A DNA stretch of 64,000 nt from positions 1 through 64,000 of the forward strand of contig VOPW01000001.1 of NCBI GenBank assembly GCA_007994965.1, in the 5' to 3' direction. Position 1 is the first letter of the stretch. Every line of letters starts with the position of its first letter. A program made the position numbers and the translations under genes. The DNA is from Piscinibacter aquaticus. GTDB taxonomy: Bacteria; Pseudomonadota; Gammaproteobacteria; Burkholderiales; Burkholderiaceae_C. The notes beneath the pieces are model-generated. The model saw only the letters and a list, made by a program, of their open reading frames with translations. It ran no database searches and was not told where the DNA came from. Of the stretch, positions 20,278-29,370 are shown in pieces.

Positions 20278-21507
20278 ATGCACCGCCCCACGACCGGCGC
20301 CGGTCGCGCCCATCCCTATCACCGCGTACGCGCGCTCGATCCCCTGGATCTCTCCGCGCGTGACGTGCAGGCCTGGGTGGCGCTGGAGGCCCGTGCGGCC
20401 GAGCCGAATGCCTTTCTCTCGCCACACTTCATCCTGCCGGCGCTGCGGCACCTCGATCCGCAGATCAAGCCGATGGCGCTGTTCGTCGAGCGTGTCTTTG
20501 CGGGGCAGCGCGAACTGCTGGGCGTGGCGGTGCTTCGGCGCACTGCCGGCACCCGCAGCTTTCCGCTCTCCCACTGGATCGCGTACGCGTCGCGCCACTC
20601 CTACCTGTCGGGCCTGCTGGTGGACCAGGAGCGCCCGGACGAAGTGATCGAGACCGTGCTGCATCACCTCGATCGCAAGGGAGGTCACAACGGCCTCGAA
20701 CTCCCTCGCGTCGAGCTCGACGGCCGCGTGGGCCGGGCCCTGGCGGAGTCGGTGCTGGTCGGACATGGGGTCGATGCCGGCATCGGCGAACGGCGGGCGG
20801 TGCTGCATCCGGCGTCCGCGGGGCCCGCGCTGGTGAAGCAGGTCTTCGGGAAGCGTGCCAAGGACCTCGAACGCCGGATGCGCCGGCTGCGCGAGCAAGG
20901 CGAGGTGAACTGGCGCTGTCACCGCGGCGCTGGCATGCCCGCAGCGGTCGTCGAGGATTTTCTGGCGCTGGAGCATGCGGGCTGGAAGGGCAGCGAGGGC
21001 ACGTCGCTACGCGCGAACGCGCCCGACGAACGTTTCTTTCGCGAGATGGTGGCTGGCTTTGCCGAAGAGCAGCGGGCGGTCTTCACGGAAGTCGTGCTCG
21101 ACGGACGGGCCATCGCATCGGCCTGCCACTTCCTGTCAGGCGGGGCGGGCTTCTGTTTCAAGATCGGCTGGGACCCGCAGTACCGGGCGTTCTCTCCCGG
21201 CATCCTCAACGAGGTGGAGTTCATCCGCCATGCGCCGGAGGTGTTCGCGGATGTCGGCTTCTTCGACAGCGGCGCGAGCGAGGATTCGTTCATCAACGAA
21301 CTGTGGCCGGAGCGCCGGACGCTCGGGACGATCACGCTGACCACGGCGCCCCTGGCCCGCTGGGTCGCGCAGACTGCGTCCTCCGCCCACCGGCTGCGCC
21401 GCCAGTGGCAGACCTCACCGCTGCATCCGCTCAGCTGGCATGCGTCCAAGCCGGAGTGGATCACCGTGGCCAGCGAGAGCCTGTCCACCTTCCCGATCGT
21501 CCTGTAG
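20278..21507 (+). CDS. GNAT-fold acyltransferase, BioF2/CelD-like
   Basis: The 409-residue product shows a duplicated GNAT fold like the BioF2-like acetyltransferase domain (Pfam PF13480). It is seen in proteins linked to polysaccharide or lipid modification (CelD/BcsL). Supporting segments are PNAFLSPHFILPALRHLDP near residue 50, VEDFLALEHAGWKGSEGTSLRANAPDERFFREM, RAIASACHFLSGGAGFCFKIGWDPQYRAFSPGILNEVEFI and the C-terminal FDSGASEDSFINELWPERR. No signal peptide or membrane segment is visible. It stands alone, 132 bp after nrdJ. The substrate is unknown. Confidence 0.75.
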   Translation: MHRPTTGAGRAHPYHRVRALDPLDLSARDVQAWVALEARAAEPNAFLSPHFILPALRHLDPQIKPMALFVERVFAGQRELLGVAVLRRTAGTRSFPLSHWIAYASRHSYLSGLLVDQERPDEVIETVLHHLDRKGGHNGLELPRVELDGRVGRALAESVLVGHGVDAGIGERRAVLHPASAGPALVKQVFGKRAKDLERRMRRLREQGEVNWRCHRGAGMPAAVVEDFLALEHAGWKGSEGTSLRANAPDERFFREMVAGFAEEQRAVFTEVVLDGRAIASACHFLSGGAGFCFKIGWDPQYRAFSPGILNEVEFIRHAPEVFADVGFFDSGASEDSFINELWPERRTLGTITLTTAPLARWVAQTASSAHRLRRQWQTSPLHPLSWHASKPEWITVASESLSTFPIVL

Positions 21508-21625
21508 GCGCGGCAGCGTCGCGATGGCCTTCAAAGAAGGCGGAGCGTCGCTCCCGGAAATCCGACCCTCTGGCGGGAGTCAACAACCTCCACATCGGCA
21601 CGCCCTTGATGCACAGTGGGCACCG

Positions 21626-22158
21626 ATGACGATCTCGTTGAAGCTCCTGCGCCTGCCGGCCCTGGCGCTGCTGGCCTTGCCGGCGCACGCCTTCGATCAC
21701 CGCGGCGCCGGCGACGTGCTCGAGAACGCCTTGCCGGCGAGCATCGCCGCGATCGAGTTGTGGCGCGGCGATCGCGAAGGTCTCTGGCAGTTCGGCGCTT
21801 CGTACGCCGTCACGCTGCTCGGCACGCAGGCGCTGAAGAAGGGCTGGACGTGCGCCGGCCCGATGGCGGTGTCGAATCCTTCCCCTCCGGCCACGCGGCC
21901 AAGGCCTTTGCGGCAGCCACCTACGTGCATCGCCGCCACGGATGGGACAGCGCCCGGCCCTGGTATGCCGCGGGCGCCTATGTCGGCTGGACGCGCGTGA
22001 ATGCCAACCGCCACCGCTGGGGCGACATCGCCGGCAGCCTGGCGCTGGCCGGTGCCTCGAGCTGGTGGCTGGTGGAGCCGCTGGCCGACAAGGGCATCAG
22101 CGTGCTGCCGGTGATCGCCCCGGGCCACGCCAGCCTGACGATCCAGGCGCGCTGGTGA
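21626..22158 (+). CDS. PAP2-superfamily phosphatase (one frameshift)
   Basis: The protein has an N-terminal signal sequence (LKLLRLPALALLALPAHAF) and the three phosphatase motifs of the PAP2/acid phosphatase superfamily. The first, K-x6-RP (KKGLDVRRP), appears once a missing C at 21843 (GGGCCTGGAC read as GGGCTGGAC) is restored. The second is ESFPSGHAAKAFAAA. The third is R-x5-H-x3-D (RVNANRHRWGD). Members dephosphorylate lipid phosphates or undecaprenyl pyrophosphate, or act as periplasmic acid phosphatases. The small size (about 178 residues) and few hydrophobic segments suggest a periplasmic or weakly membrane-bound enzyme. Confidence 0.83.
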
Positions 22159-22177
22159 GCCGGCGCGCTCAGCGTGC

Positions 22178-23218
22178 TCAGCGCCAACCGGCGATGGTCA
22201 CGCCCAGCCCCGCCTTGGTCTGGCGCAGGTTGTAGTCGATCAGGCTCTCGCCGTAGCCGCTGAACAGCTGCAGCTGCCCGTGCAGCGCGCCGGCCAGCGG
22301 GAAGACGTAGTCCACCTGCACCGAGCCACGCGAGCGCACTCCGCTGCGCAGCGAATGGCGCAGCTGCACCGCCAGCGCATGTTCGCCCCAGTAGCGCGCC
22401 GGGCGCAGTTCGCTGCGGCCGACGTGGTCGGAGATGTCGGGGTTGTCGTCGTCCTCGCGGTCTTCGGTGATGCGCTTCCACACGCGCCACTCGGCCGTCC
22501 AGTCGTCGCGCTCCCAGGCCAGGCCGCCGATCACGCGGTTCCAGCTGCGCGACAGCGGCAGCGCGCGTCCGTTCGACTGGTGGTTCAGCGACAAGGTCGC
22601 CATGCGCAGTTCGCCGCCGAACAGGCCGAAGCGCAGCGGCGCGACCAGCATCACCTCGGGTTCGTAGTTCGTCTCGCGGAAGGGCCGGGAATCGGTACCG
22701 TTGTAGACCTGCCAGCGCGACGACTGCGTGTAGCCGCCCCACAGGCTCAGCGGCGTGCCGAAGACCTCGTGCGCAAACTTGGTCTTCAGGCTGATCTGGT
22801 ACTTGGCCTCGATGGACTTCAGCACCAGCGGCGAGCCGACGCTGTGCTGCGGCGAGGGCGAACCCGGCTCGCGGTTGACCTGGTCGGTCCAGGTGGCGGG
22901 CAGCAGGTAGACCGGCTTGTAGGCGCGCGGCGCGAACAGCGCGCCGCGCTGGCCGTCCAGATCCCAGCGCGTGCCCAGGCGCGAATCGTCGTCGGCCGCC
23001 GTCACGGCGGGCATGGTGGTGGGCGCCGGCGCCGCGGCGCTGGCGGCGGGCGAGGAGGCGAGCGGCGCGTCCGTGCGCCCATGCAGCCGGTCATAACACG
23101 CCAGGCGAGCGGCCGGATCGGCCATTGCCACGCAATCGGCGGCGCCCTGCGCGAGCGCCATCGTCGGCAGCAGGCACGACACCACGAATGCCGCGATGCG
23201 GCGAGGCGATGAGGACAT
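22178..23218 (-). CDS. pldA: Outer membrane phospholipase A
   Basis: OMPLA is a calcium-dependent outer-membrane barrel that hydrolyses phospholipids misplaced in the outer leaflet. The 346-residue product has a signal peptide (start ATG 23218, GGAG upstream), a short Cys-containing linker, and a C-terminal barrel. The active site His-Ser pair is visible in LSLNHQSNGR. KTKFAHEVFGTPLSLWGGYTQSSRWQVYN and SFPLAGALHGQLQLFSGYGESLIDYN-like strands match the family. The ADCVAMADPAARLACYDRLHGR segment after the signal is the domain often seen before OMPLA in Burkholderiales. Confidence 0.9.
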   Translation of the reverse strand: MSSSPRRIAAFVVSCLLPTMALAQGAADCVAMADPAARLACYDRLHGRTDAPLASSPAASAAAPAPTTMPAVTAADDDSRLGTRWDLDGQRGALFAPRAYKPVYLLPATWTDQVNREPGSPSPQHSVGSPLVLKSIEAKYQISLKTKFAHEVFGTPLSLWGGYTQSSRWQVYNGTDSRPFRETNYEPEVMLVAPLRFGLFGGELRMATLSLNHQSNGRALPLSRSWNRVIGGLAWERDDWTAEWRVWKRITEDREDDDNPDISDHVGRSELRPARYWGEHALAVQLRHSLRSGVRSRGSVQVDYVFPLAGALHGQLQLFSGYGESLIDYNLRQTKAGLGVTIAGWR

Positions 23219-23302
23219 CGAGAAGGGCTCCTGCGCTTCGTTCGAAGCTGGGAGTATCCGGCAGCCAGCGCGGGCCATGCCCCGCCGCGCAGAATCACCC
23301 GA

Positions 23303-24311
23303 TGGATTCGCTCTCCCAGATCGCACTCGGGGCCGCCGTCGGCGTGGCGGTGATGGGCCGGCGCACGGCGGTGTGGAAGGCCGCGGCGTGGGGCGCCGTG
23401 GCCGGCACGCTGCCCGACCTGGACGTGCTCGTCGACCACGGCGACGCGATCCTGAACATGGTGCTGCACCGCGCCGAGACGCATGCGCCGCTGTGGCTCA
23501 CGCTGTTCTCGCTGCCCTTCGCGCTGGCAGTGGCGCGCCTGTCCGGCGAGTGTGCGCAATGGAAGCGCTGGTGGCTGGCGATGTGGCTGGCACTGGTGAC
23601 GCACCCGCTGCTCGACGCGATGACGGTCTACGGCACGCAGCTCGCGCTGCCGTTCAGCAACCACCCGTTCGGCGTGGGCAGCGTCTTCATCATCGATCCG
23701 CTGTACACGCTGCCGCTGCTGGCCGGCACCGGCTGGGCACTGGCCGCGAAGGGCCGCGGCCGCGCCTTCGCCGCGAATGCGGCGGGGCTGGTGCTTTCCA
23801 CCGCCTACCTCGGCTGGGGCGTGGCGGCGCAGGCGCAGGTGGAGCGTGTGGCGCGCGAGTCGCTGGCAGCGCAGGGCATCGCCGCCGAGCGCGTGCTGGT
23901 CACGCCCACGGCCTTCAACTCGCTGCTGTGGCGCGTGGTGGCAGTGCAGGGCGATGCGTACTTCGAGGGCTTCCGCTCGCTGCTCGACGAGGGGTCGCAG
24001 ATGAGCTTCGACCGCTTCCCGCGCGGCGAGGCACTCGCCGCCGAACTGCCGGGGCATGACGGCTGGCGCGCATCGCGGACTTCAGCAAGGGCTTCTTCAA
24101 GCTCCAGGAACAGGACGGCCGTGTGCTGCTGTCCGACCTGCGCATGGGCCAGGAGCCGGCCTATATCTTCACCTTCGTGATCGCGCGTCGCGCCAGCGCA
24201 CCGGTGCCGCTGGAAGTGGCCGAGCAGATCGGCGCGCGGCCCGACATCCAGCGCGGCCTGCCCTGGCTGTGGCGGCGCGCGCTGGGCGAGCCCCTGCCGC
24301 CGCCGCGCTGA
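23303..24311 (+). CDS. YdjM/DUF457-family membrane-bound metal-dependent hydrolase (one frameshift)
   Basis: The first 180 residues contain the family hallmark: four to five hydrophobic helices with conserved metal-ligand-like residues (MDSLSQIALGAAVG, GTLPDLDVLVDHGD, HRAETHAPLW, THPLLDAMTVYGTQLALPFSNHPF). A soluble C-terminal half of about 150 residues follows. The break at 24062 (one C missing from GGCCTGGCG) joins ELPGHDGL to ARIADFSKGFFKLQEQDGRVLLSDLRMG. This family is annotated as a putative metal-dependent hydrolase, and its true activity is not established. It is divergent from pldA. Confidence 0.82.
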
Positions 24312-24335
24312 GGGCGCGGGGTCTATGCTTGACGG

Positions 24336-24997
24336 ATGGATGAACGAGGCGATGCGCTGCGCGAGCGGCTGCAGCAGCGTCTGACAGGCATCGCGGTGCA
24401 GACGCTGCCGCACGCGGGCCAGCGCCGCGCCGCGGTGGCCGTGGCGGTGACCGAAGCCGGCTTCGGCGCCGATCTGGCCGGCCTGCCGGCGCATGCGACG
24501 TGGAGCAACGCCCCCGCGCTGCTGCTCACCCGCCGCGCCGAGAGCCTGCGCAGCCACGCCGGCCAGTGGGCACTGGCCGGCGGCCGCATCGACGAGGGCG
24601 AGACGCCCGAGCAGGCGCGCTGCGCGAACTGCAGGAGGAGGTCGGCCTCGTGCTCGGCGACGATGCGGTGCTCGGCCGCCTCGATGACTACGCCACGCGC
24701 TCCGGCTACCTGATCACGCCGGTGGTGGTGTGGGCCGGCGCGGCGCGCGAGCTCGTGCTCAATCAGACCGAGGTGGCCGCCGTGCACCGCATCCCGTTCA
24801 CCGAACTGCGGCGCGCCGATGCGCCGATGCTCGACCAAGAGCACGCGGCCGACCACCCGGTGCTGCGCATGCCGGTGGCACGCACCTGGATCGCCGCGCC
24901 GACGGCAGCCTTCCTCTACCAGTTCCGCGAGTGGCTGCTGCTCGGCCGCGAGACGCGTGTCGCGCACTTCGAGCAACCGGCCTTCGCCTGGCGCTGA
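24336..24997 (+). CDS. Nudix hydrolase, CoA pyrophosphatase-like (one frameshift)
   Basis: The Nudix box GGRIDEGETPEQAALRELQEEVGL (split here by the break) fits the pattern G-x5-E-x7-RE-U-x-EE-x-GU. It coordinates Mg2+ for cleavage of nucleoside diphosphate derivatives. The break is at 24616, in GCGGCGCTG read as GCGCGCTG. The upstream SHAGQWALAGG and downstream SGYLITPVVVWAG resemble CoA diphosphatases of the NUDT7/NUDT8 and YeaB type. Repaired length is about 220 residues. It ends 8 bp before the hemerythrin gene. Confidence 0.82.
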
Positions 24998-25005
24998 CCG
25001 AGACC

Positions 25006-25555
25006 ATGGATCTCTTCAACCGCAGCCCGGCCGTCGGCTTCGAGCAGCCCTTCGAGATGCTCGAGGCCTGCCACGAGCGCGTGCAGCGCAGCCTCGATCT
25101 GCTGATGCGCCTGATCGATCACGTGCAGCGCAACGGTCACGACGCGCAGAGCCGCTCGGCCGCGCACGACGTGCTGCGCTACTTCGACCTCGCCGCGCCG
25201 CACCACCACGACGACGAGGAGCGCCACGTCTTCCCCGCGCGTGCTCGCCGCCGGCGATGCCGCGCAGACTGCCGCCGTGCAGCGACTGCGCGACGACCAC
25301 CGGCGCATGGGCGAGCTCTGGTCGAGCCTGCGGCCGGTGCTGCAGGGCTGGACGAGCGAAACGGCCTCCGGCCCGGTGCAGGACACATTCCGCGCCGATG
25401 CGGTGGCTTTTGCGTCGCTGTATGCGGCGCACATTCCGGTCGAGGAGGGGCCGGTGTTTCCGGCGGCCCGCGCCCGATGCGCGGCGGAAGATCTGCAGGC
25501 GATGGGCGACGAGATGCGGGCACGCCGCGGTGCCACGGCGACAATGCCGCGATGA
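25006..25555 (+). CDS. Hemerythrin HHE-domain protein (one frameshift)
   Basis: The protein, about 182 residues, is a four-helix HHE cation-binding domain. Iron-ligand candidates appear as H-x3 to 4-E/D patterns: EACHERVQRSL, FDLAAPHHHDDEERHVFP, RLRDDHRRMGELW and YAAHIPVEEGPVFP. Such proteins bind oxygen or nitric oxide, or protect or repair iron-sulfur clusters, for which nap and the FNR sites give a plausible context. The break is at 25234, where an extra C (CCCC for CCC) shifts HVFPRVLAAGDAAQ. The stop overlaps the next start (ATGA). Confidence 0.85.
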
Positions 25556-25946
25556 CGCTGCCGCCGCCTCCGCATCGCCCGCTGTGGCAGCGCGCCGGCT
25601 GGACGGCGGCCGGCGCGCTCAGCCCGGCGCTGGGCATCGTGGGCATCTTCCTGCCGCTGCTGCCGACCACGCCCTTCGTGCTGCTGGCGGCCTTCTGCTT
25701 CTCGCGCGGCAGCGAGCGTGTCGAGACATGGCTGCTCACCCACCCGCGATTCGGCCCGATGGTGGCGGACTGGCGCGAGCGCCGTGCCATTCCACGGCGC
25801 GCCAAACAACTGGCGTGGACGATGATGGCCGCGGGCAGTGCCTGGGCCGGCTGGGTACTGCCCTCGCCGTGGCGCTGGCTGCCGGCACTGGTGTGCTGGC
25901 CGTGGCGGCCTGGATGTGGCAACTGCCGGATGGCGACCCCCGATGA
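25552..25946 (+). CDS. DUF454 (YbaN-type) inner membrane protein (one frameshift)
   Basis: The product of about 131 residues has the family core GWTAAGALSPALGIVGIFLPLLPTTPFVLLAAFCFSRGSERVETWLLTHPRFG. It is followed by two short hydrophobic segments and a soluble end (WQLPDGDPR). The break at 25896 is one missing C (TGCCTGGCC read as TGCTGGCC). The function of YbaN-type proteins is unknown. Start ATG 25552 overlaps the hemerythrin stop, and the stop overlaps the CDF start (ATGA), so the three genes are coupled. Confidence 0.85.
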
Positions 25947-26923
25947 GTTCGACGCACACCCATCACGAACACGACCATGATCACGGCCACGGTCATGGCG
26001 ATCACGCGGGTCATGATCACCACGGCCATGGCCACGCTCACGGGCCTGCGCATGGTCACTCACACGCACCGGCCAGCTTCGACCGCGCCTTCGCGATCGG
26101 CATCGCGCTGAATGCCGGCTTCGTCGCCGTCGAGGCTTTCTACGGCTGGAAGGCCGGTTCGCTGGCCCTGCTGGCCGATGCCGGCCACAACCTCGGCGAC
26201 GTGGTCGGCCTGGTGCTCGCGTGGGCCGGCGCGGCCGCGGGGCGGCTGCGCGCGAACGATCGCCACACCTACGGCTTCAAGCGCGCCAGCATCCTCGCCG
26301 CCTTCGCCAACGCGCTGCTGCTGCTGGTGGCGATGGGCTCGCTGGCCTGGGAGGCCGTCGATCGGCTGCAGTCACCGCAACCGGCGCAGGGCTGGACCAT
26401 CGTCGTCGTCGCGGCCATCGGCATCGTCATCAACACCGCCACGGCGCTGCTGTTCATGCGCGGCAGCCACGATCTCAATCTGCGCGGCGCCTTCCTGCAC
26501 ATGCTGGCCGATGCCCTCGTCTCGGCCGGCGTGGTGGTGGCCGGCGTGCTGACCCTCGCCTTCGGCTGGACCTGGATCGATCCGGTCGCGAGCACGGTGA
26601 TCGCCGTGGTCATCGTCGTCGGCACCTGGAACCTGTTCCGGCAGTCGCTGCATCTGATGATCGACGGCGTACCGTCACACCTGAGCCTCGTCGAAGTGCG
26701 CGAGTGCCTGCTCTCGCTGCCGGGCGTGTCGGCGGTGCACGATCTGCACGTCTGGGCGATGGGCACCTCCGACGTGGCGCTGACCGCGCACCTGACGATG
26801 CCCGAGGCCCCTGCGGACGACGCCTTTCTCGCGTCGGCCACGCAATGCCTGCAGGAGCGCTTCGGCATCGCGCACGTCACCTTGCAGGCCTCGCGTCATC
26901 CACTGATGCGCGGATGCCACTGA
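25943..26923 (+). CDS. Cation diffusion facilitator metal exporter, ZitB/CzcD type
   Basis: The 326-residue protein exports zinc or a similar divalent metal from the cytoplasm in exchange for protons. The first 50 residues are an extreme His/Asp/Gly-rich metal-binding tail, with more than 20 histidines. Six transmembrane segments follow. The paired HxxxD metal sites are LADAGHNLGD in helix 2 and LHMLADALVS in helix 5. A C-terminal cytoplasmic ferredoxin-like domain is present (VRECLLSLPGVSAVHDLHVWAM). Its start overlaps the DUF454 stop. Confidence 0.94.
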   Translation: MSSTHTHHEHDHDHGHGHGDHAGHDHHGHGHAHGPAHGHSHAPASFDRAFAIGIALNAGFVAVEAFYGWKAGSLALLADAGHNLGDVVGLVLAWAGAAAGRLRANDRHTYGFKRASILAAFANALLLLVAMGSLAWEAVDRLQSPQPAQGWTIVVVAAIGIVINTATALLFMRGSHDLNLRGAFLHMLADALVSAGVVVAGVLTLAFGWTWIDPVASTVIAVVIVVGTWNLFRQSLHLMIDGVPSHLSLVEVRECLLSLPGVSAVHDLHVWAMGTSDVALTAHLTMPEAPADDAFLASATQCLQERFGIAHVTLQASRHPLMRGCH

Positions 26924-27015
26924 GCGGGCGCGCCGATTGCCCTTTCCCTGCTTCGGGGATGGGAGTCCGCGTAACCTGCGGTTACCTTCCCATCACTGCT
27001 CCAGAGGGAACCGCC

Positions 27016-27219
27016 ATGCTGCCTCGCTCGAACGACCTGCTGCACGCCTCCGTGGTGATCTCGGAGCTGCCCGCGCGCCGCACGATGCCGGCACCGACGC
27101 CGCTGCCGACGCTGCAGCAGCCGGGCGTCTTCACACGCTGGATGCGTGCCTGGCTGCAGCCGCAAGAGGCCACGCCGGCGGTGCGGCGCAGCGCTCAGGT
27201 GCTGGTGTTGCGCGCCTGA
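27016..27219 (+). CDS. Hypothetical small protein, 67 residues
   Basis: ATG 27016 is preceded by AGAGGGA at good spacing, which supports translation. The product has no signal peptide or membrane segment. It is rich in Pro, Leu, Arg and Ala, with a short Trp-containing helix (FTRWMRAWLQPQ). No family is recognised. It is convergent with the last gene of the large minus-strand cluster and 24 bp from its stop. It could be a real short gene or a fortuitous frame. Confidence 0.45.
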   Translation: MLPRSNDLLHASVVISELPARRTMPAPTPLPTLQQPGVFTRWMRAWLQPQEATPAVRRSAQVLVLRA

Positions 27220-27243
27220 TCGCGACGATGCGGTGTGCTCCGT

Positions 27244-28336
27244 CTACGACGGCAGGAAGTCCAGCGGGTAGGTCACCGTCATCGGGTTGACGTCCTTCGC
27301 GCCGAAGTCGAAGGCGCGGATGCGCGCCAGCAGCTTCGATTCGAGGTCGGCCGCCTTCAGCTCGCTCGATTCGACGCGAATGTCGGTCACCGCCCGTGGG
27401 CGCGATCGTCAGCTTGAGCACCACCTTGCCCTGCAGCGACGGATCGTCGCGCAGCGCGCGGTTGTAGATCGCGTAGATCGCGCCCTTGTTGCGGTCGAAC
27501 ACGAGGCGGATCTCCTCCAGCGAGCGCGAGGCCTTGCCGCCGCCGCCCTTGGCCAGCGAGCCGCCGGCGCCGCCGCCACCACCCACGCCGGTGCCGTTGC
27601 CGCCCTTGCCGGAACTGCCGCCACCGCCCGGGCCGCCACCGCCGCCACCGCCGGCCACGCCTTCGACCAGCGTGGTCGCACGGCCTGCCGTGCCGCCACC
27701 GCCGGTGTCGCGGCTGTAGGCTGCGGTATTGATGCCGCCCGAGCCGCCGGTCGCATTCGAGGTGATCAGGTTCCGGTCGGGCAGGCCCGGGTCCTTGCCT
27801 GCGCCGACGCCCACGCCCACGCCGGCACCCACGCCGGGCCCGGCCTTGATGTTCTGGTTGAGCTGCACCGCCACCGGCGCGCCACGCAACTCAGCCAGCT
27901 GGTCCTTCATCGCCAGCAGGCCCACGCCGGCGGCCTTGCGGCGCGCACCTTCGATCTCACCCGGCGGCTTGCCGGGAATCGGCTGGCGGGCTTCGGGTGC
28001 GATGGCCTTGGGCAGCGGCTTGGCATCGGGCAGCGGCTTGGCCACTTCGGCCGGCGTGTCCTTCTTCGCCGCGTCGGCCGCAGCCTGCGGCGTCGGTGGG
28101 GCCTTCACCACCGGCGGCGGCTCGCGCTGCTCCAGCACCAGCTTGGCCAGCCGCTGTGGCACCTCGGGCGGCGCCGCACGGTCGACCTGCGGCTTGGGCC
28201 ACAGCAGCAACAGCAGGCAGATCAGTGCGGTGATCGCCAGCACGATGTTCAGGATGCGCTTGAAGCGCGCTTCGTCCTCGGGCGAGACCGCCCAGGGCAG
28301 CACACGGGCGCGGAAGGAGATCGCGGCGGCGCTCAT
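27244..28336 (-). CDS. AgmX/TonB-like energy transducer with Gly-rich linker (one frameshift)
   Basis: This resembles TonB-type proteins and the myxobacterial AgmX/PglI group. It has one N-terminal transmembrane helix (ILNIVLAITALICLLLLLW, about residues 28-46), a Pro/Lys-rich periplasmic spacer and a long Gly-rich segment (about residues 170-265). The C-terminal domain is SRSLEEIRLVFDRNKGAIYAIYNRAL, LQGKVVLKLTIAPTG. The break at 27391-27393 (CCAGG read as CGG) restores GQVTDIRVESSELKAADLE and the end PLDFLPS. Start ATG 28336 overlaps the preceding ExbD-like gene stop. It would transmit force or energy from the TolQ/TolR-like motor to the outer membrane (inference). Confidence 0.78.
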
Positions 28337-28826
28337 GCTTTTCCAGCCTTCTGCGTCACCGCGAACGAGACGTCGCTGTAGTTGGCGCGCGCCGCGGTGT
28401 ACATCACCTTGCGCAGCAGGCTGTACGGGATCGCCTTGTCACCCATGATCGTCACCGACTTGTTCTGCGACTCGCCGGGCTTGGCCAGCACGCTGCGGCC
28501 GGCCTGCAGTTCGAGCTCGGCCTTCAGCGGCGCGATCAGGTCACCCTGGGTGTCCATCGCCTCGGCCACCGTGGCCACCTTGCGTCCATCGACGAGGATG
28601 TCGGTCGCGCTGACGGTCACCACCAGCATCTCGCGCGGCATCTTCTCGGCGGTCGACTGGGGCAGCTTGATCGCCTGCGCGGTCGAGAGGATCTCGACGC
28701 CGGTGCTGGACATCAGGAAGAAGATCAGGATCGTGAAGATGTCGATCAGCGCCACCAGGTTCATGTCGAGCCGGACTGGTTGCGCGCCTTGCGGGCCGCG
28801 CGCTTCTCGATCGGCGTCAGTTTCAT
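28333..28826 (-). CDS. ExbD/TolR-like protein (second copy; one frameshift)
   Basis: The protein of about 164 residues has a basic N-terminus (MKLTPIEKRAARKARNQ). A single transmembrane helix MNLVALIDIFTILIFFLMSST keeps the Asp of ExbD/TolR that carries protons. The periplasmic domain contains VVTVSATDILVDGRKV and SVTIMGDKAIPYSLLRKVMYTAARANYSDVSFAV. The break at 28766-28770 (GGCCTCGAC read as GGCTCGAC) lies just before the helix. It follows a first ExbD-like gene whose equivalent Asp is changed. Together with the TolQ-like gene they form a motor complex like ExbBD, TolQR or AglQRS. Confidence 0.85.
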
Positions 28827-28835
28827 GACGGGCCT

Positions 28836-29369
28836 CTATTTCTTGGCGACGCTGATCGGCGCATCGCCGATCGAGATGTCGGGGAACAGCTCGACGCGCG
28901 CCAGCTGACCGGGCTTGGCCGGCGCCGAAGCGGGCGCCACCGCGGCGCCGGCCGCCACGTTGGCTTCGCGCACGGTGTCCATCACCTGCACCAGCACTTC
29001 GTACGAGGTGGTCGGCTGCGCCAGCACGGTGGCCGTCTTCGTGTCCGGGAACTTCGCCTTGACCTGCTGCATGAGCGTGGACAGCGAGGTCAGATCGTAG
29101 CCCTGGGCGTTGTTCGGAATGTGCTGGATCAGGCCGCCGATGCGGTCGCCGACGTCGAGGGCGTCGGGGCGGATCACGACCTCGAGCTTCAGGTCGTTCA
29201 CCTTCAGCTGCTCGACGCCCGAGTTCTGCGCCGGCAGCGAGAGCTCGATCACCGCCGGGCGCGAGAACACCGCCGTCGACAGCAGGAACGGCACCAGCAC
29301 CACGATCACGTTGATGAACGCGGTGACCTCGAGATGCGCAACCGGCTTGCGCACGCGACGAACGCGCAT
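28836..29369 (-). CDS. ExbD/TolR-like protein (first copy; Asn in place of the motor Asp)
   Basis: The 177-residue product has the ExbD plan: short basic N-terminus, one transmembrane helix (VTAFINVIVVLVPFLLSTAVF, about residues 14-34) and a periplasmic domain ending VARVELFPDISIGDAPISV. In canonical members the helix begins with a D-x-x-x-x-L motif whose Asp is essential; here that position reads FINV. This suggests division of labour with the second copy, which has the Asp. It sits directly between the TolQ-like gene (1-bp gap) and the second ExbD-like gene. Confidence 0.83.
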   Translation of the reverse strand: MRVRRVRKPVAHLEVTAFINVIVVLVPFLLSTAVFSRPAVIELSLPAQNSGVEQLKVNDLKLEVVIRPDALDVGDRIGGLIQHIPNNAQGYDLTSLSTLMQQVKAKFPDTKTATVLAQPTTSYEVLVQVMDTVREANVAAGAAVAPASAPAKPGQLARVELFPDISIGDAPISVAKK

Positions 29370-29370
29370 G

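Noticed and set aside
19180-20976. Long minus-strand frame opposite nrdJ and the acyltransferase gene
   Set aside because: NrdJ and the BioF2-like protein on the plus strand are convincing; the antisense product is low-complexity His/Arg/Ala-rich sequence.
25943-26100. CAT/CAC-rich repeat at the start of the metal exporter gene as a nucleotide repeat element
   Set aside because: The periodicity is fully explained by the His-rich metal-binding tail of the CDF protein.
27540-27840. GCC-rich repetitive stretch as an intergenic repeat
   Set aside because: It encodes the Gly-rich linker of the AgmX/TonB-like protein in an uninterrupted frame.
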